Assembly (NCBI GenBank): GCA_044371675.1
Contig: JBILTF010000023.1
Location: 1-29,221 of the forward strand
Direction: 5' to 3'
Origin: CAIZGX01 sp044371675
GTDB lineage: Bacteria > Bacteroidota > Bacteroidia > Flavobacteriales_D > Sanyastnellaceae
Length of the DNA: 29,221 bases
Shown here: piece after piece, positions 22,691-29,221 of the stretch
Position numbering within the stretch: position 1 is the first letter of the stretch
Layout: each line of letters starts with the position of its first letter
Program-made: the position numbers and the translations under genes
The notes under the pieces: generated by a model
Told to the model about the DNA's origin: nothing
The model's database searches: none
Seen by the model: the letters and a program-made list of their open reading frames with translations, nothing else

Positions 22691-24022
22691 CTAATTTCCG
22701 CCCGAATATTCCATTTCCGCCATGTACCGCGCATCACGCATGATCATGGTATCGAGGGGAACGCCGTTCTGATTGGCTTTTTCGGCAATAGCCTTTGTCC
22801 ATGCTCCTTCAGAAAGGATATTATTCTTGAATTTTAGAACAAGCGATTCATACGAAATTTTACTTTCACCTATTACGAAATACTTGTAGGCGCTGGAAAT
22901 AAATCCCCAACCGAGCTTATCCATATTGCATTCAGTTGCCATTAAAAACACAATCTTCGACTTCTCAATATCTTGCATTTGAGGCAGCAAATCTGCAGTC
23001 GTAGTTGCACCACCCGGCAGATGATGCAACTGTTTGTTATAAAAATAAAAATTCAATTCAGAAAAAATATTCGGTGCCCATGGTAATTGCAGCAGGTTGA
23101 AAAAATAACTGTCGGAAATGACCGCCACCTTCGGCTGAATGCCACTGTTTCCAAACGACACGCCGTACTTATCGTTCAAACCCACACGCGGATAAGCCAT
23201 TGGAAGAACATCTATGGGCCAGTATAAATTCATTCCCAAACCAATGTCGTCGTCTACACTTTCCATGGTGGTGCTCAACGGAAGATTTCTCTTGTCCCAC
23301 CCAAACTCATTCATGTCCCTTCCGAAAAGTTTTATGCAATAGTTCACCAAAGAATCCGCCACAAGCGTAGCTCCATATTGACTCCAATGAATACCGGTTT
23401 TTGGAAACAATGGTGCAACTGTTTTTCCTTTCATTTCACGAAACCACTTTCCGAAATCTATATGCTGAATGCCCTGTGATTCCAAGCCTTTCTGATATTC
23501 CGAATAATAACTCCTGTCTGAAACAATCGGAAATTCATCGGGAATGTATTCCGGATAAAACGAAGCTTTTCCAGGATTCATGACCACGACTAATTCAACG
23601 CCTCTTTCCTTCAGTTTCAATTGAATGGCCTTCAACATAAATAAATTCGAATCGACTTTCGCTTGACTTACTTCTTCCGCACCACGAAAGGCATTGATGT
23701 ATTTAATCTCATACAAATAATCTTCCTTCCCAATAATTACCCCATTGGCCTTTGCCTTTCTGAAAAGTGAAAAAGCTATCTGATTGTGAATACGAACGGC
23801 AGTGTTGCGAAATCCAAATTGCTCGTTGATGTAGGCGTTTCTGTTTTCTTGATAGGTTCCGTTGAACCACGTTTCAGTGGTTAAAGAATCTTTTTTCGTT
23901 GGAACAATGGAACCGAAAAGATGTCCGACTTCAGCAAACGGTTTCACCATTTGAATCATCGGAAGAAACATTCCAATCAGAACAATCGAGAACAAGACGG
24001 TATGGAAGCGATTGTTCTTCAT
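22691..24022 (-). CDS. AlgX/AlgJ-like O-acetylation protein (SGNH-hydrolase-like)
   Basis: A 443-residue exported or membrane-anchored protein with one N-terminal hydrophobic segment (HTVLFSIVLIGMFLPMIQMV). It shows the pattern of alginate O-acetyltransferase partners: YINEQFGFRNTAVRIHNQ, VIIGKEDYLYE, the THW-like motif TGIHWSQYGA and a later VISDSYFF that can carry the nucleophilic Ser. In alginate-type systems such proteins move acetyl groups, brought across the membrane by an MBOAT protein, onto a polysaccharide. Its start overlaps the stop of the MBOAT gene by 1 bp, which fits a two-protein machine. Target glycan unknown. Confidence 0.85.
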   Translation of the reverse strand: MKNNRFHTVLFSIVLIGMFLPMIQMVKPFAEVGHLFGSIVPTKKDSLTTETWFNGTYQENRNAYINEQFGFRNTAVRIHNQIAFSLFRKAKANGVIIGKEDYLYEIKYINAFRGAEEVSQAKVDSNLFMLKAIQLKLKERGVELVVVMNPGKASFYPEYIPDEFPIVSDRSYYSEYQKGLESQGIQHIDFGKWFREMKGKTVAPLFPKTGIHWSQYGATLVADSLVNYCIKLFGRDMNEFGWDKRNLPLSTTMESVDDDIGLGMNLYWPIDVLPMAYPRVGLNDKYGVSFGNSGIQPKVAVISDSYFFNLLQLPWAPNIFSELNFYFYNKQLHHLPGGATTTADLLPQMQDIEKSKIVFLMATECNMDKLGWGFISSAYKYFVIGESKISYESLVLKFKNNILSEGAWTKAIAEKANQNGVPLDTMIMRDARYMAEMEYSGGN

Positions 24023-25473
24023 TAGAATCGGAAATAAATGAAGGGGTTAAATCCGCTTGCCGTGATGTAACTTAACGACAAAACAAAGAGCGCTGCTGAA
24101 ACAACTGTCAATGCTAGATGTCCGGCGTTTCCAATTGCTCGCTGGCCAAATAAAGCATCTTGAAATTTCGTTGTTTTCGGAAGAAGCAAAAAGAATGAAA
24201 ACAATGTCGCCAAGGCTGCAATGAGCATCCATTCGGAATCAATTTTTACCGTTACATTTCCACTGAATGAGAACATCGCTCTAACATATCCCCATGCCAT
24301 GTGCAGATCTTCCACGCGGAAAAACACCCATCCGATAACCACCACGACAAAGGTGAAAGCTACGCGTGTAATTTTTCCTATTGAACCAAACCAACGGATT
24401 AAAAACGCACGTTCCAAGACCAGGAACAATCCGTGCCAAGCGCCCCAGATGATGTAGTTCCAAGAAGCTCCGTGCCACAGTCCGGAAAGTAAAAAGACCA
24501 ACCAAAGGTTGAAGTACAATCTTCCTTTTCCCACCTTATTTCCACCCAATGGAATGTAGAGGTAGTTGCGCATCCAACCGCCCAAAGTCATGTGCCAACG
24601 TCGCCAAAATTCTGTGATATTTTGAGAGACATATGGGTTATTGAAATTCTCCGGGAATTTGAATCCAACCATTCGTCCAATACCAATAGCCATGTCGGAA
24701 TAACCACTGAAGTCGAAATAGATTTGAAACGTGTAAGACAGTGCTGCCAACCACGCGGCTCCCATGGAAAGCGTATTCGGATCTAGGGCACCCATGCCTG
24801 TTTCGGCATTCCCGTAAATACTGTCTGCAAAGGCGGCTAGGGCATTTGCTATGAGAACCTTTTTTCCTAATCCAATACAAAATCTGTAAAAACCGAGCAA
24901 ACGTTCGGTACTGTTTTCGGTCTTCGAACGATCGGGAATTTGATCGGCAATGTCGTGGTACCTTATAATCGGACCAGCAATTAATTTCGGAAAAAGTATG
25001 ATGTACAACTGATAGTCCCAGAAGTTCTTGAGCGGCTTATGCACTCTTCGAAAAACATCTACCACATAGGTGAGCGTTTCAAAGGTGTAGAATGAAATTC
25101 CTATCGGAAGTACGAGCTTCGTCCATGGAATACTGCTTTCAAGTCCAACGCCCTTCATGGCTACATTGACATTCTCAATGAAGAAGTTCATGTATTTGAA
25201 ATACACGAGCAGCCCGAGGTTCATGACGACTGAAAATACCAATATTGCTTTTCGCTCGTTCTCGTTCTTGCTTCGATCCATTCTTCCCACCAAGAAAAAA
25301 TCGATAAGGGTGGTTCCAACAATAACAAAAATAAATTTCGGCGCACCCCACGCGTAGAAGAACACACTTGACAACAATAGGAATGGATTCTTCAATTTCT
25401 TCGGGCATATCCAATACAGCAGCAGGAAGGCTGGGAGGAAGATGGTGAGGAAGATGGCAGAGGAGAAGACCAT
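24022..25473 (-). CDS. MBOAT family O-acyltransferase
   Basis: Polytopic membrane enzyme that delivers acyl, usually acetyl, groups for polysaccharide O-acetylation. The N-terminus MVFSSAIFLTIFLPAFLLLYW is standard for AlgI/DltB-like proteins. The catalytic-His region LSGLWHGASWNYIIWGAWHG and the upstream NITEFWRRWHMTLGGWMR are intact. From this start it has 483 aa. The reading frame runs 62 codons further upstream, but those are encoded by palindromic array 3 (VITRR- and VIGFAV-like repeats) and precede a promoter-like box 4 nt before this ATG. Partner of the AlgX/AlgJ-like gene downstream. Confidence 0.93.
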   Translation of the reverse strand: MVFSSAIFLTIFLPAFLLLYWICPKKLKNPFLLLSSVFFYAWGAPKFIFVIVGTTLIDFFLVGRMDRSKNENERKAILVFSVVMNLGLLVYFKYMNFFIENVNVAMKGVGLESSIPWTKLVLPIGISFYTFETLTYVVDVFRRVHKPLKNFWDYQLYIILFPKLIAGPIIRYHDIADQIPDRSKTENSTERLLGFYRFCIGLGKKVLIANALAAFADSIYGNAETGMGALDPNTLSMGAAWLAALSYTFQIYFDFSGYSDMAIGIGRMVGFKFPENFNNPYVSQNITEFWRRWHMTLGGWMRNYLYIPLGGNKVGKGRLYFNLWLVFLLSGLWHGASWNYIIWGAWHGLFLVLERAFLIRWFGSIGKITRVAFTFVVVVIGWVFFRVEDLHMAWGYVRAMFSFSGNVTVKIDSEWMLIAALATLFSFFLLLPKTTKFQDALFGQRAIGNAGHLALTVVSAALFVLSLSYITASGFNPFIYFRF

Positions 25474-25477
25474 TCGG

Positions 25478-25485
25478 CGAAGATA
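25478..25485 (-). promoter_or_regulatory. -7 box variant before the MBOAT gene
   Basis: Minus strand TATCTTCG, one base from TAnnTTTG, ends 4 nt before the ATG. The -33 position would lie inside the first units of array 3. Confidence 0.4.
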
Positions 25486-25489
25486 ATAC

Positions 25490-25746
25490 ACTCTTCGAGT
25501 GATGACGGCGAAGCCGATGACACATTGCATGTGATGACCCTGCGGGATGACCGTTCCGGATGACGCTCCGTGATGACGCTCCGCGAAGCGGTCATGGAAC
25601 TTGTTCGTCATCACATGAAATGTGTCATCCCGAAGGGTCATCACAACGTGTTGTGTCATCCAAAAGGGTCATCGGCCTTGCCGTCATCACCTCCGGTGTC
25701 ATCGGCTTCGCCGTCATCCGCTACGCGGTCATCACAACGTGTTGTG
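25490..25746. repeat. Palindromic mini-hairpin array 3 (about 18 units, ATGA then TCAT linkers)
   Basis: Units, arm and loop: 25490 ACTC TTC; 25506 CGGC GAA; 25521 CACAT TGC; 25538 CCC TGC; 25551 CCG TTC; 25564 CGC/GTG TCC; 25577 CGC TCC, overlapping 25581 CCGC GAA; 25596 GGAAC/GTTCG, TT; 25612 CACAT GAA; 25629 CCC GAA; 25642 CACAAC GT; 25660 CCA/GGG AAA; 25673 CGGC CTT; 25688 CACC TCC; 25703 CGGC TTC; 25718 CCGC TAC; 25733 CACAAC GT. Six left junctions are ATGA (the first GATGA), then ten are TCAT, its reverse complement. The array fills the 302-bp gap between divergent MBOAT and phosphosugar mutase genes. No credible gene lies within it. Confidence 0.92.
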
Positions 25747-25750
25747 TGAT

Positions 25751-25758
25751 TATATTTG
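25751..25758 (+). promoter_or_regulatory. -7 box of the phosphosugar mutase gene
   Basis: TATATTTG matches TAnnTTTG exactly and lies 17 nt before the ATG at 25776. It begins 4 nt after the last array unit, so any -33 element must be inside the array. Confidence 0.5.
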
Positions 25759-25775
25759 TTTCAAACAAAGAAGAA

Positions 25776-27518
25776 ATGACCCCCTTAGAATCCGCAAAAG
25801 AAAAAGCTAGACTTTGGAAAACATATGATTTAGATGAAGAGACGCGCAACGAGATTGAGCGCATGGAGCGTGAAGATGAGAAGTTGTTTATCGATTCATT
25901 TTATTCCGATTTAGAGTTTGGGACGGGGGGATTGCGCGGTGTGATGGGTGTGGGAAGCATGCGTATGAACAAGTATACCGTGGGAATGGCTACGCAAGGT
26001 TTGGCGAATTATATTTTGAAACACCATGCGCAAGTGGGAGGAGAAGGTTCGGTGGCGATTGCTTATGATTCGAGGAATAACGCGAGTTCCTTCGCGCAAA
26101 TTGCTGCAGATATTCTGGCAGAAAATGGCATTCGTGTTTACTTGTATTCTGAATTGCGTCCAACCCCGTTGTTATCGTTCACCGTTCGTGAATTGAATTG
26201 TACGGCGGGTATCGTTATCACCGCTTCGCACAATCCGAAAGAGTACAACGGATATAAAGTTTATTGGAGCGATGGCGGGCAGATTTTGCCGCCGCATGAT
26301 GGGGGGATAATCACCGAGGTGAAAATTGCTATGACCGGCACAGATTCTTCGAAAGATTCCTTCGGAAAGAAGGGAGATGTGCTTGAAGTTCCGTCTTATG
26401 TAGAAGAAAAATATTTAGAACTCGTTCGTGGATTAACGCTTTCGGAAGAGGCTGTGAAGAGTGAAAGTGATATCTCCATTGTGTACACTTCTATACACGG
26501 ATCGGGAATAACGTTGGTGCCGAAGACGTTGGCGGCGTTGGGATTCTCGAATGTGAGTGTGGTGGAAGAGCAGGCGGTGCCCGATGGGAATTTTCCGACA
26601 GTGGAGTCGCCAAATCCGGAGGAGAAGTCTGCCATGAAGATGGCGTTGGAATTGGGAGAGAAGGTCCATGCTGAATTGGTATTAGGAACTGATCCAGATA
26701 CTGATCGTGTTGGACTAGCAGTACGAAATGATCAAAATGAATTGGTTTTAATAAATGGAAATCAGGCGGGAAGCTTGCTGGTGTATTACCGTTTGTTGGT
26801 TGGAAAGGAAAAAGGAAAATTACCTGAGCATCCGTTTATTGGAAAGACGATTGTCACCACTGAATTGATTGCACGTATTGCGCAGTCATTCGATGTGCCT
26901 TGTTACGACACGCTTACAGGATTCAAGTTTATAGCGGGATTAATCAAAGAGAAAGAAGGAAAAGAGAATTTCGTAGCTGGAGGCGAAGAGAGTTACGGCT
27001 ATTTGGTCAGCGATTTTGTTCGCGACAAAGACGCTGCGTTGTCGGCAGTTCAGTTTGCAGAGATTGCGGCTTATGCGAAGAGCAAAGGAACAACGATGTG
27101 GGGAATGTTGAAAGACCTTTACATGCAACACGGAGTGTTCCAGGAAGAGTTGGTGAGTATTACTTTGAAGGGAATAGATGGGGTTGCACAGATTCAGAGC
27201 ATGATGTCGCGCTTACGCAACACGCCTCCTCAAACCCTTGGCGGAGTAGCACTTGCCGAGCTTCACGATGTGAAAGCAGGTACCTGTAAAAACATGATTT
27301 GGGGTGAAGTAACTACTCTTCCCTACCCTAGCTCAGACGTCTTACAATTCATTCTCACCGACGGCAGCAAGATCAGCGCTCGCCCGAGTGGGACTGAGCC
27401 GAAGATTAAGTTTTACTTTTCTTTGCGCAAAGAGATTTCTTCTTCAGAAGAAATTTCATCCGTTCAGAATGAACTGATGAAGAAGATTGAAATTATTAAG
27501 GAAGAGCTTTTGAATTAA
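25776..27518 (+). CDS. Phospho-sugar mutase (phosphoglucomutase/phosphomannomutase)
   Basis: Moves phosphate between C6 and C1 of hexose phosphates, supplying glucose- or mannose-1-phosphate for nucleotide sugars. All four alpha-D-phosphohexomutase motifs are present: the phosphoserine loop TASHNPKEYNGYKVYW, the metal loop DPDTDRVG, the sugar-binding GGEESYGY and the phosphate-binding RPSGTEPKIKF. From MTPLESAKEKARLWKTYDL it has 580 aa, the usual length for the large PGM2-like form. The frame is open 72 codons upstream, but this part is encoded by array 3 and precedes the -7 box. It lies convergent to rfbA, which uses glucose-1-phosphate, so the two are linked in pathway. Confidence 0.94.
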   Translation: MTPLESAKEKARLWKTYDLDEETRNEIERMEREDEKLFIDSFYSDLEFGTGGLRGVMGVGSMRMNKYTVGMATQGLANYILKHHAQVGGEGSVAIAYDSRNNASSFAQIAADILAENGIRVYLYSELRPTPLLSFTVRELNCTAGIVITASHNPKEYNGYKVYWSDGGQILPPHDGGIITEVKIAMTGTDSSKDSFGKKGDVLEVPSYVEEKYLELVRGLTLSEEAVKSESDISIVYTSIHGSGITLVPKTLAALGFSNVSVVEEQAVPDGNFPTVESPNPEEKSAMKMALELGEKVHAELVLGTDPDTDRVGLAVRNDQNELVLINGNQAGSLLVYYRLLVGKEKGKLPEHPFIGKTIVTTELIARIAQSFDVPCYDTLTGFKFIAGLIKEKEGKENFVAGGEESYGYLVSDFVRDKDAALSAVQFAEIAAYAKSKGTTMWGMLKDLYMQHGVFQEELVSITLKGIDGVAQIQSMMSRLRNTPPQTLGGVALAELHDVKAGTCKNMIWGEVTTLPYPSSDVLQFILTDGSKISARPSGTEPKIKFYFSLRKEISSSEEISSVQNELMKKIEIIKEELLN

Positions 27519-27521
27519 TAC

Positions 27522-27530
27522 ACCGAAGGT
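27522..27530. repeat. Solitary C-GAA-G mini-hairpin between convergent genes
   Basis: ACC GAA GGT lies 3 nt after the phosphosugar mutase stop and 2 nt before the rfbA stop. Outer bases (ATA before, AT after) suggest a longer ATACC-type arm with a 2-nt insertion. Weak alone, but it matches the design of the array units. Confidence 0.4.
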
Positions 27531-27532
27531 AT

Positions 27533-28393
27533 TTATTTCAATAGTCCTAAAAGATAAGAGCCATACCCACTCTTCACCAGCGGCTGAGCAAGCGCAATTA
27601 ACTGCTCTTTCGAAATATACCCCATGCGATAAGCAATCTCCTCAACGCAAGAAATCTTCTGTCCTTGTCTTTCTTCCATGACTTGAACGAACTGTCCAGC
27701 TTGCATAAGTGATGCGAAAGTTCCTGTATCTAACCACGTCGTCCCGCGATTGAAAACACTTACTGTGAGTTGTCCGCGTTTCAAGTATTCTTGATTCACA
27801 TCGGTAATCTCATATTCTCCACGCGCAGATGGTTTCAAGTTTTTCGCAATTTCTACTACGGAGTTATCGTAGAAATACAAGCCTGGAACAGCGTAATTGC
27901 TTTTTGGTTGTGAAGGCTTTTCTTCAATGGAAATAACCTTTCCGTTTTCGTCGAATTCCACCACCCCGTATCGCTCAGGATCATTCACGTGATACGCAAA
28001 TACCTTCCCTCCTTCGACCTCTGTGCTTGATTGCAGCAACTGACTTAAACCACTTGCATAAAAAATATTGTCGCCAAGAATTAAAGCGACTTTTTCTTTT
28101 CCAATAAATTTTTCTCCAATGACAAATGCCTGAGCCAGTCCATTGGGCTCCAGTTGTTCGGCATATTCAAATGTGCAGCCCAATTGAGATCCATCGTCTA
28201 ATAATTTTCTGAATCCAGGTAAATCGTGTGGAGTAGAAATAATTAAGATCTCGCGAATACCCGCTAACATAAGAACAGAAAGCGGATAGTAAATCATGGG
28301 CTTGTCGTACACCGGCATGAGCTGCTTGCTTACAGCAAGTGTAAGCGGATGAAGACGTGTACCGGAACCGCCGGCGAGAATAATTCCTTTCAT
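27533..28393 (-). CDS. rfbA: Glucose-1-phosphate thymidylyltransferase
   Basis: First step of dTDP-rhamnose synthesis: glucose-1-phosphate plus dTTP gives dTDP-glucose. The N-terminus MKGIILAGGSGTRLHPLTLAVSKQLMPVYDKPMIYYPLS carries the nucleotide-binding GGxGTRLxPxT motif and the following PVYDKPM. LILGDNIFYA and TWLDTGTF are also present. The 286-aa length is normal for RmlA. It starts 4 bp after the rfbB stop, so the order on this strand is rfbB-rfbA. No rfbC epimerase lies downstream; the next gene is the convergent phosphosugar mutase. Confidence 0.96.
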   Translation of the reverse strand: MKGIILAGGSGTRLHPLTLAVSKQLMPVYDKPMIYYPLSVLMLAGIREILIISTPHDLPGFRKLLDDGSQLGCTFEYAEQLEPNGLAQAFVIGEKFIGKEKVALILGDNIFYASGLSQLLQSSTEVEGGKVFAYHVNDPERYGVVEFDENGKVISIEEKPSQPKSNYAVPGLYFYDNSVVEIAKNLKPSARGEYEITDVNQEYLKRGQLTVSVFNRGTTWLDTGTFASLMQAGQFVQVMEERQGQKISCVEEIAYRMGYISKEQLIALAQPLVKSGYGSYLLGLLK

Positions 28394-28397
28394 AAGC

Positions 28398-29221
28398 TTA
28401 TCTGTTCGCGTACATGCTGTTGTAATAATTCTGATAGTTCCCCGAAGTTACGTTGTTCAACCATTCGGAATTGTTCAAATACCAGTCGACTGTTTTTTCA
28501 ATGCCTTCTTCGAATTGTAACGAAGGTTTCCATCCCAATGCATTCGTGATCTTTGTTGAATCTATTGCGTAACGTAAATCGTGTCCAGCACGATCGGTGA
28601 CAAATTGAATGAGCTTTTCTGACTCGCCATCCGTGCGATTTAATTTTCGGTCTAAAATCTTACAAAGCAATTTTACAACATCAATATTCTTCCATTCGTT
28701 GAATCCACCTATGTTATAGGTCTCTCCCGTTTTTCCTTTGTGAAAAATAGCCTCAATTGCGCGAGCATGATCTTCTACGTACAACCAATCACGCACATTC
28801 TCGCCTTTTCCGTAAACGGGAAGAGGTTTGTTATGAATAATGTTGTGAATGATGAGTGGAATTAATTTTTCTGGAAAGTGATTTGGGCCGTAATTGTTTG
28901 AACAATTACTTATCACAATCGGAAGTCCGTAGGTGTTTCCATAGGCACGAACAAAATGATCAGAAGCCGCTTTGGAAGCGGAATACGGTGAACGAGGGTC
29001 GTATGAAGTTTCTTCGGTAAAGAAGTCTTCGGGGTTGTGCAACTCTCCGTATACCTCGTCGGTAGAAACATGGTAAAAACGTTTCCCTTCAAAATTATTT
29101 TTCCAATGGGCAACAGCTGCGTTTAGCAGAGTAACGGTGCCCACTACATTTGTTTGCACGAATTCCATGGGGTTTGAAATGCTGCGATCTACATGCGACT
29201 CAGCGGCCAAATGAATAACAC
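28398..29221 (-). CDS. rfbB: dTDP-glucose 4,6-dehydratase (5' end outside window)
   Basis: Second step of dTDP-rhamnose synthesis, an NAD-dependent dehydratase of the extended SDR family. The visible 274 residues begin inside the conserved VIHLAAESHVDRSI segment, continue with the catalytic STDEVYGEL (Asp-Glu) and YSASKAASDHFV (YxxxK), and include SNNYGPNHFPEKLIPL and VRDWLYVEDHARAI. The frame is open to the last base; the Leu codon TTG near 29210 is internal, not a start. About 75-80 N-terminal residues with the Rossmann GxxGxxG motif are outside the window. Followed 4 bp later by rfbA. Confidence 0.95.
   Translation of the reverse strand, partial: VIHLAAESHVDRSISNPMEFVQTNVVGTVTLLNAAVAHWKNNFEGKRFYHVSTDEVYGELHNPEDFFTEETSYDPRSPYSASKAASDHFVRAYGNTYGLPIVISNCSNNYGPNHFPEKLIPLIIHNIIHNKPLPVYGKGENVRDWLYVEDHARAIEAIFHKGKTGETYNIGGFNEWKNIDVVKLLCKILDRKLNRTDGESEKLIQFVTDRAGHDLRYAIDSTKITNALGWKPSLQFEEGIEKTVDWYLNNSEWLNNVTSGNYQNYYNSMYANR

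Noticed and set aside
25490..25746. CRISPR array
   Set aside because: Linkers are only 4 nt and constant, the longer elements are variable palindromes, and there are no cas genes. Geometry is the opposite of a CRISPR.
29208..29210. TTG as start of rfbB
   Set aside because: Upstream codons read VIH and complete the conserved VIHLAAESHVDR motif, so this is an internal Leu and the gene continues outside the window.

Overview
The window looks like a chromosomal segment of a Bacteroidota member, probably a flavobacterial relative. The signs are a C-terminal type IX secretion sorting domain in the first gene, a SusC/TonB-like large barrel, frequent promoter boxes of the Bacteroidota type (TAnnTTTG), and few convincing Shine-Dalgarno sites. 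Genes are tightly packed on both strands, several convergent pairs overlap at their stops, and I see no tRNA, rRNA, insertion sequence or CRISPR array.

Layout. 1-2050: 3' part of a secreted SdrD-like adhesin. 2019-3044 (-): ferrochelatase. 3120-5153 (+): overlapping operon yicC-gmk-nadD. 5313-5795 (+): methylguanine-DNA methyltransferase, convergent with rfbD (5741-6574, -). 6644-7369 (+): small outer-membrane barrel protein. 7366-8616 (-): MacB-type permease. 8673-9820 (+): a PqqD-like protein followed by an HPr-kinase-like protein with a degenerate P-loop. 9779-10696 (-): CPBP membrane protease. 10833-17367 (-): a complete RND efflux operon (tetR, tolC-like, adaptor, pump). 17443-19851 (-): 802-residue TonB-receptor-like barrel. 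19908-20320 (-): two small membrane proteins. 20610-22654 (-): polyprenol-phosphate mannosyltransferase plus dihydroorotase. 22691-25473 (-): MBOAT acyltransferase plus AlgX/AlgJ-like partner. 25776-27518 (+): phosphoglucomutase/phosphomannomutase. 27533-29221 (-): rfbA and the 3' part of rfbB. Phosphosugar mutase, rfbA/rfbB, the distant rfbD, the mannosyltransferase and the O-acetylation pair together point to surface polysaccharide synthesis.

The most unusual content is non-coding. Three arrays (19870-19925, 20391-20608, 25490-25746) are built from about three dozen tiny palindromes of 9-18 nt. Each is a short stem with a 2-3 nt loop, and neighbours are joined by an almost invariant linker: CA (or TG) in the first two arrays, ATGA (or TCAT) in the third. 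Stem sequences differ widely from unit to unit yet stay self-complementary, and most loops are TNC on one strand, which is GNA closed by C-G on the other. Linker polarity flips once inside each of the two long arrays. Solitary units of the same form sit directly at gene ends at 17430-17442, 27522-27530 and perhaps 10813-10830. I do not recognise this as a named repeat family. The arrays also create false N-terminal extensions of neighbouring reading frames, which I have trimmed.

A second pattern is that many minus-strand genes have a TAnnTTTG or TAnnTTCG box only 4-8 nt before the start codon, suggesting leaderless or nearly leaderless mRNAs.
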